Source: Gonocerus acuteangulatus
Lineage: Eukaryota; Arthropoda; Insecta; Hemiptera; Coreidae
NCBI GenBank assembly: GCA_946811695.1
Contig: OX328123.1
Span: 32,891,373-32,955,372 of the forward strand
Direction: 5' to 3'
Length of the DNA: 64,000 bases
Below, in pieces: positions 1 through 9,271 of this stretch. The notes below the pieces were generated by a model that was not told the origin of the DNA, did not search any database, and worked only from the letters and a program-made list of their open reading frames with translations. The number at the start of each line of letters is the position of its first letter. Position 1 is the first letter of the stretch. A program made the position numbers and the translations under genes.

Positions 1-2
1 TT

Positions 3-287
3 GATGAAGCTAGAGTCCTGGCTAAAGAAGATAACCGGCAAAGAAGGCTTGTCAGAGAGGCGGTAGAGATATTCAAGCAACCCATGACTCTCAACAGGGA
101 TGAAGGTGTTATCCTACACCCTACCTGGAAGCCCGTACTTAGAACTGTAATAGGAAGATTGGCAGAGAAAAGAAAAGCAGATACTTCGCAGCAAGACGAA
201 GAAAAGCTTCTAAACAGTTCCATCGGCTCTACGCGTTGTCAACAGGCGACGATACAAGAAAGAATATCCGAAAGCGCCATATGTTAA
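3..287 (+). pseudogene. C-terminal fragment of a Penelope-like retroelement protein
   Basis: The reading frame is open from the left edge (position 3) to a TAA at 285-287, so the N-terminal part lies outside the window. The peptide contains REAVEIFK, then LNRDEGVILHPTW. This resembles the end of the GIY-YIG endonuclease-type domain that closes Penelope-like element proteins, where an NRDEG...L.P.W motif is common. In intact elements the domain nicks target DNA for integration. A first in-frame ATG at 84 is internal to this motif region and is not the likely start. About 190 bp of AT-rich sequence follows (288-475) and may be the element's 3' UTR. The family call rests on this motif alone. The upstream reverse transcriptase cannot be seen. 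Confidence 0.5.
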
Positions 288-462
288 AATAAGCTCATTT
301 ATTATAGGTTATTTAAAAATAACAAACTAAAAAAGTGAAAAAATGGACAACCGTCTGAAGAAGCAGAATAGGATTTCTGCGAAATATCACGCTAAAAAAC
401 AGACCGCTGGAGAATGCCGCATGAAGAACACGAATAATTCTCCCCAGCGAAGAAACCTCAAA

Positions 463-466
<4 letters not shown>

Positions 467-499
<33 letters not shown>
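467..499. repeat. (AT)n microsatellite
   Basis: Perfect AT dinucleotide run at the internal edge of a rep-A terminal fragment. The same place holds an AT run in the other rep-A ends at 850 and 57304. Confidence 0.95.
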
Positions 500-501
<2 letters not shown>

Positions 502-641
502 AATTTGAACCACTTATATTTTCGTGATCTATGGGGTCTGAAACGAGAAAGTTTCTAGTCGGCACGTCCGGATCGCGTCGTGAGGTCAACTTCATAAGCG
601 GGTTCTCCCTATGGAGATAGGGAGTAACCGCGCTAAAACGC
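500..641 (+). repeat. rep-A terminal fragment (copy 0)
   Basis: This stretch carries the rep-A 3' end. Its order is an AT run, then sequence containing GTCGGCAC, then CATAAGCGGG, then an imperfect GC hairpin of about 30 nt, then CGCGCTAAAA. The same order is found inverted at 706-870 and 57180-57350, and direct at 48061-48191. It faces copy 1 tail to tail across about 65 bp. Confidence 0.7.
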
Positions 642-843
642 ACACGTGTAAAAAGAGAGCATCCCACAATAAAAATAAATGATATATGTATATATAAATT
701 TTTTATTTTAGCGCGGTTCCTCCCTCCCCCTTAGGGAGGAACCCCGCTTATAGGGTTGATACAATGAAACAATCCGGAAGTGCCGACTAGAAAATTTCGT
801 GTTTCAGAACCCCTAGAGACCGAAAATAACGGTGGTTCAAATT

Positions 844-849
<6 letters not shown>

Positions 850-892
<43 letters not shown>
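850..892. repeat. (AT)n microsatellite inside rep-A
   Basis: Perfect AT run following TTTGTGTGT, at the same internal position as in the other rep-A copies. Confidence 0.95.
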
Positions 893-896
<4 letters not shown>

Positions 897-1418
897 CTGT
901 TCGCTCTCTAGCTAGAAGACGAGTGGTCCGATTTTGATGAAATTTGGTACAAAAATCCTTCGTCCAATTTGAAAGGTCAAGTTCGTTAACCAGCAAAATC
1001 CGCCTACTGGAAGATGGCGTTTGGGGCGAAATTCGCGCAAAAAAAATCGTAACGCTTACGTTTTTGAGTTCATAAGCTTCTAAGTACTCGTTTTATATGA
1101 TTCCTGAGCTAGGAAAACGAATGAAACCATTTTCAAGGCGATAGCTTTAACCGTTTTCGAGAAAATTGGAAAAATATTTTTTGAATACCGTTTTTGGTTT
1201 GGGTACTTAGAATCATGGGATTCAGTTGAAACATTTTCTGCATGTTCTACTTTCATCAAAACTAATATGTTGAAATTTTGGTTACGTTTGGAGTTAAGGA
1301 AGGGTTAGAATAAAATATTTTATTAACAGACTTAAAAAGTTTTGGTAACTTTGTATATTTTCCTTAATTTTTTTTTTTTTTTTTATTTTATTTTATTTTA
1401 TTTTTTTTTTTAATTATA

Positions 1419-1448
1419 GGTGCTTCTACTGCCAAGGTCATTAGCACC
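1419..1448 (-). other. LINE 3'-terminal hairpin
   Basis: On the minus strand this 30-nt segment forms a 6-bp stem, GGTGCT / AGCACC, around a loop containing AATGACC. It sits 7 nt before the A-rich tail. Position and structure suit a recognition site for the LINE's own reverse transcriptase. The core GGTGCTAATGACC recurs in the SINE families described below. Confidence 0.6.
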
Positions 1449-1820
1449 AGTCAATATTACTACACTATTGTCGGTCCTTATTCAACTACTATTATAGAAC
1501 TATTTACAATCGACTATTAACTAATGGATACTAACTATTTACAAAGGATCTTCTTTTTTAACAAATATCAGAAGAACCGTTTAACCTAAGACTATAAAAC
1601 TAAACCTAAATAAATAAGATATTTACACATTTACACAAAACTGACTGATACTCACTCATACAATAAATACATTCACGCGCAGCACACACACACACATTCC
1701 ATAATTACTTATATACTCTATCACAATAACACCCAATAAATACATGCATACATAACATATATTCATACTCAATAAATATTTCTACTTTCTAGTTAATCTC
1801 ACACAATAAATAAAATGGAA

Positions 1821-2384
1821 CTATATCAGGTCATAAATTTTGATATCCTTCAAAAACTCTATCAGTCTCCTCACAGATGGCTCATTTCTACATAACAAAT
1901 CACTAAGGTTACTGGCTAACTGGTGTCGTCGCCTGGCTTCCACCAGCGAAGTGCAGTCCACCATGATGTGTTTTACATCAAGGAGGTCCCCACATCGCGA
2001 GCATTGAGGCCTTCGTCGTCCAACCAGGTGGTAACCATGTGTGAGACGTGTATGGCCGATTCTCAATCGGGTTATGACCACGTCATCTCGCCTCTTAGGA
2101 ATGCTCATTGGTTTCAAGGTTGTTACTCGGTTATCCACGTTCTTAAGGAACACTGATTTATTGTCGTATTCAGATTGCCATTTTTCCTGTACTAGATGTT
2201 TCAGATATTGTTTCAGATCTCTGATGTGCAGAGGGGAGGCAAGGTCTGGCGTTGCTGAGGCTGCCTGCCTCGCCAACTCATCCGCTCTGTTATTTCCATC
2301 AATACCCGCATGCCCTGGTATCCAGAGGAACGATACTATCGTTCCTCTGGATCGTGCGTTACTTACTAGGACGATGATTTCCAA
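1821..2384 (-). pseudogene. LINE ORF2, C-terminal part: end of RNase H and Cys/His motif
   Basis: This is the last segment of the LINE polyprotein, ending at a stop near 1821. It contains the end of RNase H (IPGHAGIDGNNRADELA, with the late catalytic His and Asp positions present). It also has the terminal motif CSRCGDLLDVKHIMVDC (C-X2-C-X7-H-X4-C), typical of I/R1/Jockey-type ORF2 C-termini. It continues the frame that holds a third RNase H motif, CTDSHSSL, at about 2430-2460. The preceding segment ends out of frame near 2460, so one small indel separates the two. The ATG at 2384 is an internal Met, not a true start. Confidence 0.85.
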
Positions 2385-2430
2385 TAACAGAGGGTCACGA
2401 GTAAATTTATTTGTGAGCGCGACGAGAGAA

Positions 2431-3312
2431 CTATGAGAATCTGTGCAAACTAGAATTTCGGTAATGTTCTAGTGCTATTTTGATCGCCATGAGTTTGGCG
2501 TGGAATACGCTTGTATTTGGGTTCAAGGGAACCGAGTGTTGTCTTTCATTGTCTATGAATATACCACACCCGGCTCCGTTGCACATCTTTGAGCCATCTG
2601 TGAAGATCACTAAATGATCGGTGTATCCTTGAATAGTTTCAAGGAATAGAGTTTTGTAAACAAGAGTAGACGTTACATTTTTACCACATCGAGCTAAAGA
2701 AAGGTCTATAAAAGGATCTGGAATAATCCATGGTCTTATATTTGGATGTTGGATAGCTATAATTTTATCCCAAGAGCCGTCATACAAACGCTTAGTTTCA
2801 TCTGCTCTCACAACCAGTGGTTTCGTTATCGTCCGTCTAGGACTAAATATGTCAAATATAGTTTCACTCTCTACAATATCGTGCAAAAAGTGATGTATTT
2901 TTGAGCGCAGCGATGTTGCATAAGTCAAAGCTAGTAAATTCCTCCTATGTTCTGGAGGAAGATGTCCGGACTCCACATAAATAGAGTCTAATGGACTTGT
3001 TCTAAAGGCACCAATTGCTACTCGAAGTCCCGCATTGTAAAGCCTATCCAGCTGGCGGAGCCATGACTTACGTGCAGATCCGTAAATTGCACATGCATAA
3101 TCAACTCTGGACCTAATAAGTGCATCAAAGATCTGTAATAATACCGATTTCTCCGCTCCCCACTTCAACCTAGACAGAGTTTTTAAAATTCGAAGAGATG
3201 CTTCACATTTCTGTACAACATGTTTGATATGGCTTTTCCATCTTAATTGTTTATCCATTACCATCCCAAGAAACTTATGCTCATCCTTGAAGACAACCTC
3301 AGAATCACCCAC
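2431..3312 (-). pseudogene. LINE ORF2, RT thumb and start of RNase H
   Basis: It opens with FLGMVMDKQLRWKSHI, the conserved block after the RT palm (usually FLGV.lD..L.W..Hi). It then runs through the thumb (VDYACAIYGSARKSWLRQLDRLYNAGLR) to the RNase H start VIFTDGSKMCNGAGCGIF. The next RNase H motif reads FHAKLMAIKIAL. The usual Glu of the aEL.A motif is Lys, which should abolish RNase H activity in this copy. The frame leaves the preceding RT segment within a T-rich stretch near 3310, so a one-base loss there is likely. It closes after about 293 residues, near 2431. Confidence 0.88.
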
Positions 3313-4463
3313 AAAAGTGTAGGGTGGTTGTGTGGTTTCCGAAGTCTACAAAAATGAACGCCTACTGTCTTTTGGGGGGACAGTGTCAAACCTCGTCTCA
3401 TTGCAGTTTCATTAACTGAATTGATCGCCTCTTGCAAACTTTGTGATTCAGAATCTCCAGCAGGGTGAGAAAGGAACAGAGCGAGGTCGTCCGCGTAAAG
3501 CGACCGCCCTACCTCTCCCCCCACGCCGTCAGCAATACCGTTAATTGCAATTAAAAATAATGTCACACTCAAGACAGATCCCTGTGGGACTCCGTTCTCA
3601 AGCACACGCGGGGTAGACAGGGCGCCACCTACTCTGACTTTAAAGGTTCTTCCTTCAAGAAAGCTCTTGAGGAAGAGGGGCATCCTACCTCTGAATCCCC
3701 ACCCGTGCAGTCGACGGAGAATGTCATGTCTCCACACTCTGTCGTATGCTTGTTTGATATCAAAGAATATTGCAGTGACATGTTGGCGTGATGAGAAAGC
3801 ATTTTGTACTGTGTGCTCCAATAGCATTAGCTGGTCCTGGGTGGTGTATCCTTGTCTAAAGCCGGCTTGATAAGTGGATATAAGGTTATTCATCTCCCAT
3901 TCGTGAACCAGGCGGTAATTCACCATAGCCTCCAGGAGCTTCCCCATACAGCAAAGCAGTGATATAGGTCTGTAGCTACCTGGACACTTTGGATCTTTAC
4001 CGGGTTTTATCACCGGAATGATGATTGCCTCTTTCCATGCCTTGGGGTACTTTGCACTGGTCCAGAGTTGATTAAATAACTCAAGCAGTTTTATTTTCGC
4101 TATATCAGGGAGGTTAAGGAGCATTTCATATTGCACCCCATCACATCCAGGAGATAACCTCCTGGATGCTGCATGGAGCGCCCTTTGGAGCTCCTCAATT
4201 TTAAACGGGGCATTGTACTCCAGCGAAACGTCATCAATCGTTCCGAAGTCTAGACGAACTGATTCTTCTTCCGCTTTTATTTCCAAAAAATCGTGCGAGT
4301 AGTTGGAAGAACCAAATGAGGACCTGAAATAGTCAGCAAAAATCGTTGCAACCATTTGCGGCTCATTGGTATGCACCCCGTTATTTAGGAGAAAAGGTAC
4401 TTGACTCTTAAAATACCTACCTCCTATCGCTCTTATTTTACTCCAGACTTCAAGGAGATGCAT
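3258..4463 (-). pseudogene. LINE ORF2, reverse transcriptase palm and fingers
   Basis: Reverse transcriptase of the LINE: RNA-templated DNA synthesis during target-primed integration. Visible motifs are SPGCDGVQYEML (about residues 104-115), the SYRPISLLCCMGKLLE block, the catalytic FDIKQAYDRVW (about 234-244), GVPQGSVLS (291-299) and the active-site YADD (323-326). All key Asp residues of the palm are present. The segment overlaps the endonuclease frame by 14 nt in another frame at 4450-4463, so a 1-nt frameshift separates EN from RT. The first Met is not a real start. Confidence 0.92.
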
Positions 4464-5508
4464 TTCGCGTTATAGATGATACATAAGAGGCCCAGGAGTC
4501 TCTCTTCTTTTGAATTTTTAGCCTCCTCTCTAGTGCTCGTGCTTTCTTGAAAGAAATGAGGTTTGCTTGGGTAGGGTGCCGTCTAAAGCGGTTAAATGCT
4601 TTCTTTTTAGCCCTGTTAACCTCCCTACAATCCTCATCCCACCAAGGGACCGGCGGTCTCCTTGAGTGGGACGAGGTAACTGGTATTGAATGTCGTGCCG
4701 CGTTATTCATTGATTCCGTTATTTTATCGAGTAGATGTCCTGGCGACTCAGCTAAGTCCGGTAAGCAGAGTAATTTTTGGTATTTATCCCAGTCGGCCAG
4801 CTTAACGTTCCATTTTACGGTTTTCCTATGCTCACTGTATCTACCAGCATGTGTAATTAATATCGGGAAGTGATCGGACCGGTGAAGGTCCCCGAGCACA
4901 CTCCACTGAAGATATGTTGTGATAATTGGACTTGCTACTGAAAGATCGATTGCATCCAGTTTTCCTGATGATTCCGTGAAGTGAGTGGGTGAACCATCAT
5001 TTATAATCACAAGGTCCATCTCCTCTAGTAAGCTATATAGTAAGCGTCCATAGGAGGTGGACCTTTGTGATCCCCAGGAAATATGGTGAGTATTGAAATC
5101 CCCGAGCAATATTATTGGCGGAGGTAATTGAGTTATAAGATCCTTTATTTCATTTACATTATATCCTCTTCCATCTGGAAGATACAGTGAGCAGATAGTA
5201 GCTGCGATAGGAGCCTCCAGTCGCACAGCGACAGCTTGTAATGATGTCATTAGGTTAATCGGCTGTGCTCCCAGATTCTCCATAGTATACAGGGCAACAC
5301 CCCCATGGCTTCGGCCACCTGGCAATGTTCTTGGCTCTTTGTGTACACATTTATAACCACTCAACTGCCGGGCTGCTCCATCAGGAAACTTGGTTTCCTG
5401 AAGAGCCACCACTAGCGGGTTGAGAGTTCGCAAAAGAAAGCGGAGCTCGTCACTATGCTCGGAAAAACCGCGTATATTCCACTGAAGGAATCTATTAAGC
5501 TGGGACAT
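4450..5508 (-). pseudogene. LINE ORF2, N-terminal AP-like endonuclease
   Basis: Start of ORF2 (ATG at 5508), 15 bp downstream of the ORF1 stop. This is the apurinic-type endonuclease that nicks target DNA. Visible motifs are QWNIRG (Asn near residue 11), LQETK (Glu at 38), LLGDFNTHH (Asp 137, Asn 139), the LDAIDLS block at 184-190 and RSDHFPIL (Asp 212, His 213). Together these are the usual catalytic set. A basic region rich in Lys and Arg leads toward the RT. The frame closes at 4450, where the RT continues in another frame, so the endonuclease itself is intact but disconnected. Confidence 0.92.
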
Positions 5509-5523
5509 TTAGATAATAATAAA

Positions 5524-7017
5524 TTATTTTTGCTCTGACTCGGTAAGAGGTTTCCTAGTGTTACGCTTTTTCTCTTTATCTACAGGTTTCCTTCGCCTGT
5601 CTTTTACTAAGCGGAATGGCCCACCACCATCGTCCTTCACCCCTTCGAGGCTTCCCGCCTCCAAGAATGAAGAAGGAGGTAGTGGGGAGGTCTTAACTAT
5701 AGGGGAAATATCTTTTCCCGATTCTTTATTCACATCCATTGAGGTGGATGTAATCGTAGAAGGGGAAGGGATAGGGGTAGATTCTGGGATAGGAAGGGAT
5801 GGACGGGGCATAGGGGGAGGAAGTGGATTTGATCCAGATGTTTCAGTTATAGGGTTCATGGGGGAAGTAGGTTCGTTCACTGTTGGAGTTTTCATACTTG
5901 TTTCAATTGCTCCTTTCGTTTTAGTCACATTTTGTACTGCACTGGAGTATGAACCTCTCCAGGCATAAGATGTACTTTTCGCAAGTACTCTGGCTTCTCT
6001 AAATGTCAATGTTTTAATTTCGGCACGCATTTTCTGGATTTCCTTCTCTATTTGATATTCTTGACATTCCTTAGAACGGGCGTTGTGAGGGCCATTACAG
6101 TTCGGGCATTTAGCGGGAGATGGGCAAGGATCCGGATTATGAGTAGGATTCCCACAAATACAAATCTCTCGCTCGGACTTGCACCTCACCGCCGAATGGC
6201 CAAACTTTTGGCACCTAAAACACCTCAGAGGAGCTGGAATATAAGGTCGGACTTTTAATTTGTAAAACGCGGCATTTATGCTTGTCGGGATCTCTGGTCG
6301 GTCGAATGTTAACATGACACTCCCAGTAAATTTCAGGATTTCATCGTTGCCATTCGTTGACCTTTTCTTGCGGAAAAATCTGCGTACGGCAACGACACCC
6401 TGATCCCTTAAACCTTCTAATATTTCTTCGTCTTTAGAGTGCTCAAAATCAAAACAGGTAATCATACCCCGGGAAGTATTCAAAGTTTTGTGCAATTCTG
6501 CTTTAACTCCAAATACTCCCAGAGTTTTAATCGTTAATATTTTTTCTGATTGAGCCTGCGTCGCTGCTTCTATCAGTAACGAACCATTAGCCATTTTACT
6601 GATTCCGGCTACATTTCCCAGTTCTTGCAGTATAATTTTATTAGGCAAGAATGGAGACACCTTGGTGAAGGTTTGGTCATCCTGTCTGCTTATAATAATG
6701 TACTTCGCAAATTTGTGAGCTATCGTGCCAGGTTCTTCTAGGAGTCTTCTCTTTCCTCTTTTCACCTTCTTTTTCTCAGGAGACCTTGACGGCGTACTGT
6801 ACGGAGCCAAAGTATACCGAGAACTCAGGTTTTCTTGTTTCAACTCCTGGTTCGGGCAAGTTATGTTTTGATCCGCACCAGTTTTATAAACACAACTACC
6901 AGTAGCTTCCACGAGGGATGCTGACGGTATGATATCGTGAGGCGTTGGGGGTTCCTTGTTCATGCGTTTGTCGTCCAGAGGGTCCTGCATTCCCTCTGGA
7001 TTATCCGTTAGGGGCAA
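5524..7017 (-). CDS. LINE ORF1, gag-like nucleic-acid-binding protein
   Basis: Intact 497-residue ORF1. Order: a polar N-terminus with the basic patch EKKKVKRGKRR (about 81-91), then a folded region at about 105-262 that should bind RNA. Three zinc knuckles follow: CFRCQKFGHSAVRC (266-279, C-X2-C-X4-H-X4-C), CICGNPTHNPDPC (286-298) and CPNCNGPHNARSKEC (304-318). The tail is Pro/Ser/Thr-rich (about 380-440) and ends in a basic stretch. Such proteins coat the element's RNA and form the integration particle. The ATG at 7017 is the first in a long open frame. ORF1 is undamaged while ORF2 has several breaks, and the ORF1 stop is 15 bp before the ORF2 start. Confidence 0.9.
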   Translation of the reverse strand: MPLTDNPEGMQDPLDDKRMNKEPPTPHDIIPSASLVEATGSCVYKTGADQNITCPNQELKQENLSSRYTLAPYSTPSRSPEKKKVKRGKRRLLEEPGTIAHKFAKYIIISRQDDQTFTKVSPFLPNKIILQELGNVAGISKMANGSLLIEAATQAQSEKILTIKTLGVFGVKAELHKTLNTSRGMITCFDFEHSKDEEILEGLRDQGVVAVRRFFRKKRSTNGNDEILKFTGSVMLTFDRPEIPTSINAAFYKLKVRPYIPAPLRCFRCQKFGHSAVRCKSEREICICGNPTHNPDPCPSPAKCPNCNGPHNARSKECQEYQIEKEIQKMRAEIKTLTFREARVLAKSTSYAWRGSYSSAVQNVTKTKGAIETSMKTPTVNEPTSPMNPITETSGSNPLPPPMPRPSLPIPESTPIPSPSTITSTSMDVNKESGKDISPIVKTSPLPPSSFLEAGSLEGVKDDGGGPFRLVKDRRRKPVDKEKKRNTRKPLTESEQK

Positions 7018-7416
7018 TCCGGCTGTGTTCCTTATTGAGCTTGTAGGTACGATTGTTTAGGTGACTCAGACCCCTAATCCTCGCCACCGAGTCTGCTGGT
7101 GGGACTGCCACCTCGGCCGGCAGACCGGCACAGTTCCTCCCGAAAGAGAGGATCCGCTCAGCGGGGGAGGTGTCCCTGCCTCATCGCGGATCCCCGCCTC
7201 TGCTGTCCGCCGTCCTTATGGGTTCACCATAAGTACGTTGCCCAGGGGGTACCACGGGGAGATCAGCAGTAGGCGTTGACGGGAATCAGGTATACTAGGA
7301 GATGCTAAGCAGTGGAATAGGGCACTATAGCTTAGCAGAGCTCCTATAAGAAGTCGGACGGCTCCCGTATCCACACGTCCGCTCCAGCAACCCTTTAGCC
7401 CGCCCATTTACCCCCC
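7018..7416 (-). other. LINE 5' UTR
   Basis: About 400 bp, more GC-rich than its surroundings, between the 5' end and the ORF1 start. It begins with a G run and GGTAAATGGGCGGG at 7416. LINE promoters are normally internal to this region, but no specific promoter element is recognised here. Confidence 0.6.
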
Positions 7417-8031
7417 ATTTTCCTTAATATCTCGAAAAAGGTTGAGAATCTTGGTAAACGAAAGAATACCATTAGAAAGCTTACTAAATGCTCTACAAAA
7501 AAAGTTCTGATGAAAGTTTTGATTAGGCGATGTCAATCGGAGAAATAAGTGCTTAAAACATTAAAGTAATTGATTTTGCTTATTCGAACTGTTCTTTTTG
7601 TCTGTTTTTATTCCTTGTTATTTTTTAATTGCTTATAGTTGGATAATGTATTTTACAATAAAACAGATTAGGCAAAATAAGAAAAACAATTCATTGTTAG
7701 AAATATAGCTTGCCAAGAGAAAAAGATTCGTTGACGTCTTTTGAATATTTTCAATTGCCTTTATGCTGTTGGTTTTTTTATTTTATTTTTTAATTGATTT
7801 TATCTGTAGAATTATTACTATAGTAAAAGAACACAGGAATGTGTGAAAATATTTGATATTTTCCAATTCATTGAAAAGTATGAAATGAAGTATCGGTAGA
7901 AGAGGATTCTAGGGTCTTGCGGACCTGACCCCAGGTATAGCCATAAAACCCTTTGAACAAAGGCCGAGGAAAATATTATCTGTTTCTATTCTATGCTTTT
8001 CAAATGAGAATAGGGATATGAACAGGAACCG

Positions 8032-8193
8032 GGGTCTCCCGTGGTCTAATGGCTAGCGCCTTGGATTCATAAGCGGGAGATGGTGGGTTCGATTCCCAAC
8101 CTCCGGCAGGAATTTTATCATCCCACGGCTCGCTGGTGAAATTCCTCGCTACACCCTGGATGTCGGCGCTAATGACCTAGATGTAGATGTGCC

Positions 8194-8230
<37 letters not shown>
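8032..8230 (+). mobile_element. SINE-1: tRNA-derived SINE with LINE-like 3' hairpin
   Basis: The head looks like a tRNA gene. The A box region is GTGGTCTAATGGCTAGCGCC and the B box is GGTTCGATTCCC, similar to tRNA-Glu/Asp-type sequences. The body ends in a hairpin region (CGGCGCTAATGACC...GCCG, 8164-8194) and a long poly(A). The flanking 10-bp repeats ACAGGAACCG (8022-8031) and ACTGGAACCG (8231-8240) form a target duplication with one mismatch. The uninterrupted rep-A copy near 47041-47085 shows a single site. A Pol III transcript is expected. No protein is encoded. Confidence 0.85.
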
Positions 8231-8233
<3 letters not shown>

Positions 8234-8278
8234 GGAACCGCGCTAAGATGACGCAGTTCCTGCGAGTCGGACTTTTTT

Positions 8279-8320
8279 TTTATTTTAACGTCCATCATTA
8301 TTAACTAAGAATTTTAGACA
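8279..8320 (-). repeat. SINE-2 3'-end fragment
   Basis: It contains TTTTAACGTCCATCATTATT and GAATTTTAG, the tail of SINE-2 seen in full at 57610-57830. The tRNA part is absent. Confidence 0.5.
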
Positions 8321-9008
8321 GAATATAACATTTAATATGGTGCATTTTCGGTTTCCATTAGGTGAGATTGAAGAAGATTTGAAGGAATATTTCAAAACAA
8401 GTCCCCTGAGTGGAACCTCAAAAATAGTAACAATGACGAAAAAATAGGAATATTGACACAAATAAAACCTCAAAGAAACGAACCCAAGATATTCAAAGTT
8501 TCAATCAGCTCCAGGATTAAAACAGGCCTACAGGACCTGATACATACAATTGTACATTACAGATGTTATTGTTTTATCACTTGATAATGGTTTTTATGCT
8601 CCTGTTTATTCCCAGTACAATGGTGTTTCTTATCAACATAATAGTGTTTACAAACCCTCTTGCCATCCTACTGGTGTTAGTAATGCCACGTGTTGACTCG
8701 CTTCTCGACCCAACCTCGACCGTTCAAAGCAATAACATCTAAAGAATCCTGATTGTAGAAAAATCTATTACAGTCGATGATACAACAGGTTTCAAGGTGA
8801 TTCGGGTATATTGCAGAAACATTAAAGAAGTATAAATTACTCATTTAAAATGATTCTTTGAAGCGCCATTTCCAGGTTGACTTTAATTTCAGCTAGGACG
8901 TATAATACTTCAACGACAAAACAAGGAAATACACTGTAATTATTGTCTTGTTAGGAGTTAAAGGTGTATACAGGAGAGAAGCTTGTTGCAATGCTCACTA
9001 TAAAGATA
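8321..9008. other. No recognised feature
   Basis: AT-rich sequence with only short random open frames. I see no domain, no splice-flanked exon and no repeat relationship. Confidence 0.5.
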
Positions 9009-9271
9009 ATATCCTCGATACATATGCAAAGTATCGAATGTAAAAAAACGAATTTACCATTTTCAATTTTTAGAGATTGCTCTTGGGCTGATGTACGTTG
9101 TGGCAAACTCTTGAAAATTAAAGAAAAATAATTATCAGTTACAGAAAATCAAACTAACGAAACTCCATTAAGTCCAATTAAAATATGTAATAAGGTAAAA
9201 TGTTTACAGAGTCATGTATAAGATACGAAATCACGTTTCACATTCGATACTTTGCATTTGTATCTAAGATA
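9009..9271. mobile_element. MITE-1 copy a (about 38-bp TIRs)
   Basis: Inverted termini ATCCTCGATACATATGCAAA... and ...TTTGCATTTGTATCTAAGAT enclose about 190 bp of AT-rich sequence. The same termini and interior occur at 14413-14676 and 33517-33770. There is no open frame, so it depends on a transposase in trans. Confidence 0.8.

Larger units (their letters stand above)
1369..7416 (-). mobile_element. Full-length non-LTR retrotransposon (I/Jockey superfamily, RNase H-bearing)
   Basis: Complete LINE insertion of about 6.05 kb on the minus strand, flanked by the 12-bp direct repeat ATTTTCCTTAAT at 1357-1368 and 7417-7428. Order from the 5' end at 7416: a 5' UTR starting with a G run, ORF1 with three zinc knuckles, then ORF2 encoding AP-type endonuclease, reverse transcriptase, RNase H and a C-terminal Cys/His motif. 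A 3' UTR of about 400 bp follows, with a terminal hairpin and an A-rich (AAAAT)n tail. RNase H after the RT with a gag-like CCHC ORF1 fits I-type clades better than Jockey proper. ORF2 is broken by three apparent 1-nt frameshifts, and the RNase H motif normally read as F.AEL is FHAKL here, so this copy looks inactive. Sequencing error cannot be excluded for the frameshifts. Confidence 0.93.
706..8272 (-). repeat. rep-A copy 1, interrupted by a LINE and a SINE
   Basis: An interspersed repeat of about 1.2-1.3 kb once its nested insertions are removed. In element orientation (minus strand) it starts with TCCGACTCGCAGGAACTGC near 8271. It ends near 706 with a perfect GC-rich hairpin (GGTTCCTCCCT / AGGGAGGAACC) followed by GCGCTAAAA. 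The flanks 900-1368 and 7417-8031 align collinearly with the uninterrupted copy at 47028-48191, which shows the LINE (1369-7416) and SINE (8032-8230) are later insertions. Both ends carry the inverted sequence TTAGCGCGGTTCC. There is no coding capacity of its own. A 3'-terminal hairpin and a TC start would suit a Helitron-like element, but the flanks do not show a clean A/T insertion, so the class is open. Confidence 0.7.

Noticed and set aside
313..667. Open frames with tyrosine-isoleucine runs on both strands
   Set aside because: They are translations of the (AT)n microsatellite. The same applies at 787-996, 17755-18078, 29817-30080 and 42566-42790.
706..720. rep-A called a bona fide Helitron
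   Set aside because: There is a TC start and a 3' hairpin, but no CTAG/T end and no A/T host flank could be shown, so the class was left open.
1923..2436. Plus-strand open frames opposite the LINE ORF2
   Set aside because: Antisense shadows of the LINE coding strand. The minus-strand frames carry the RT and RNase H motifs. The same holds for 3667-3870, 4547-4873 and 5558-5968.
8032..8110. tRNA gene at the SINE-1 head
   Set aside because: A and B boxes are present, but the acceptor stem does not pair, and the sequence continues into a SINE body with poly(A) and target duplications.
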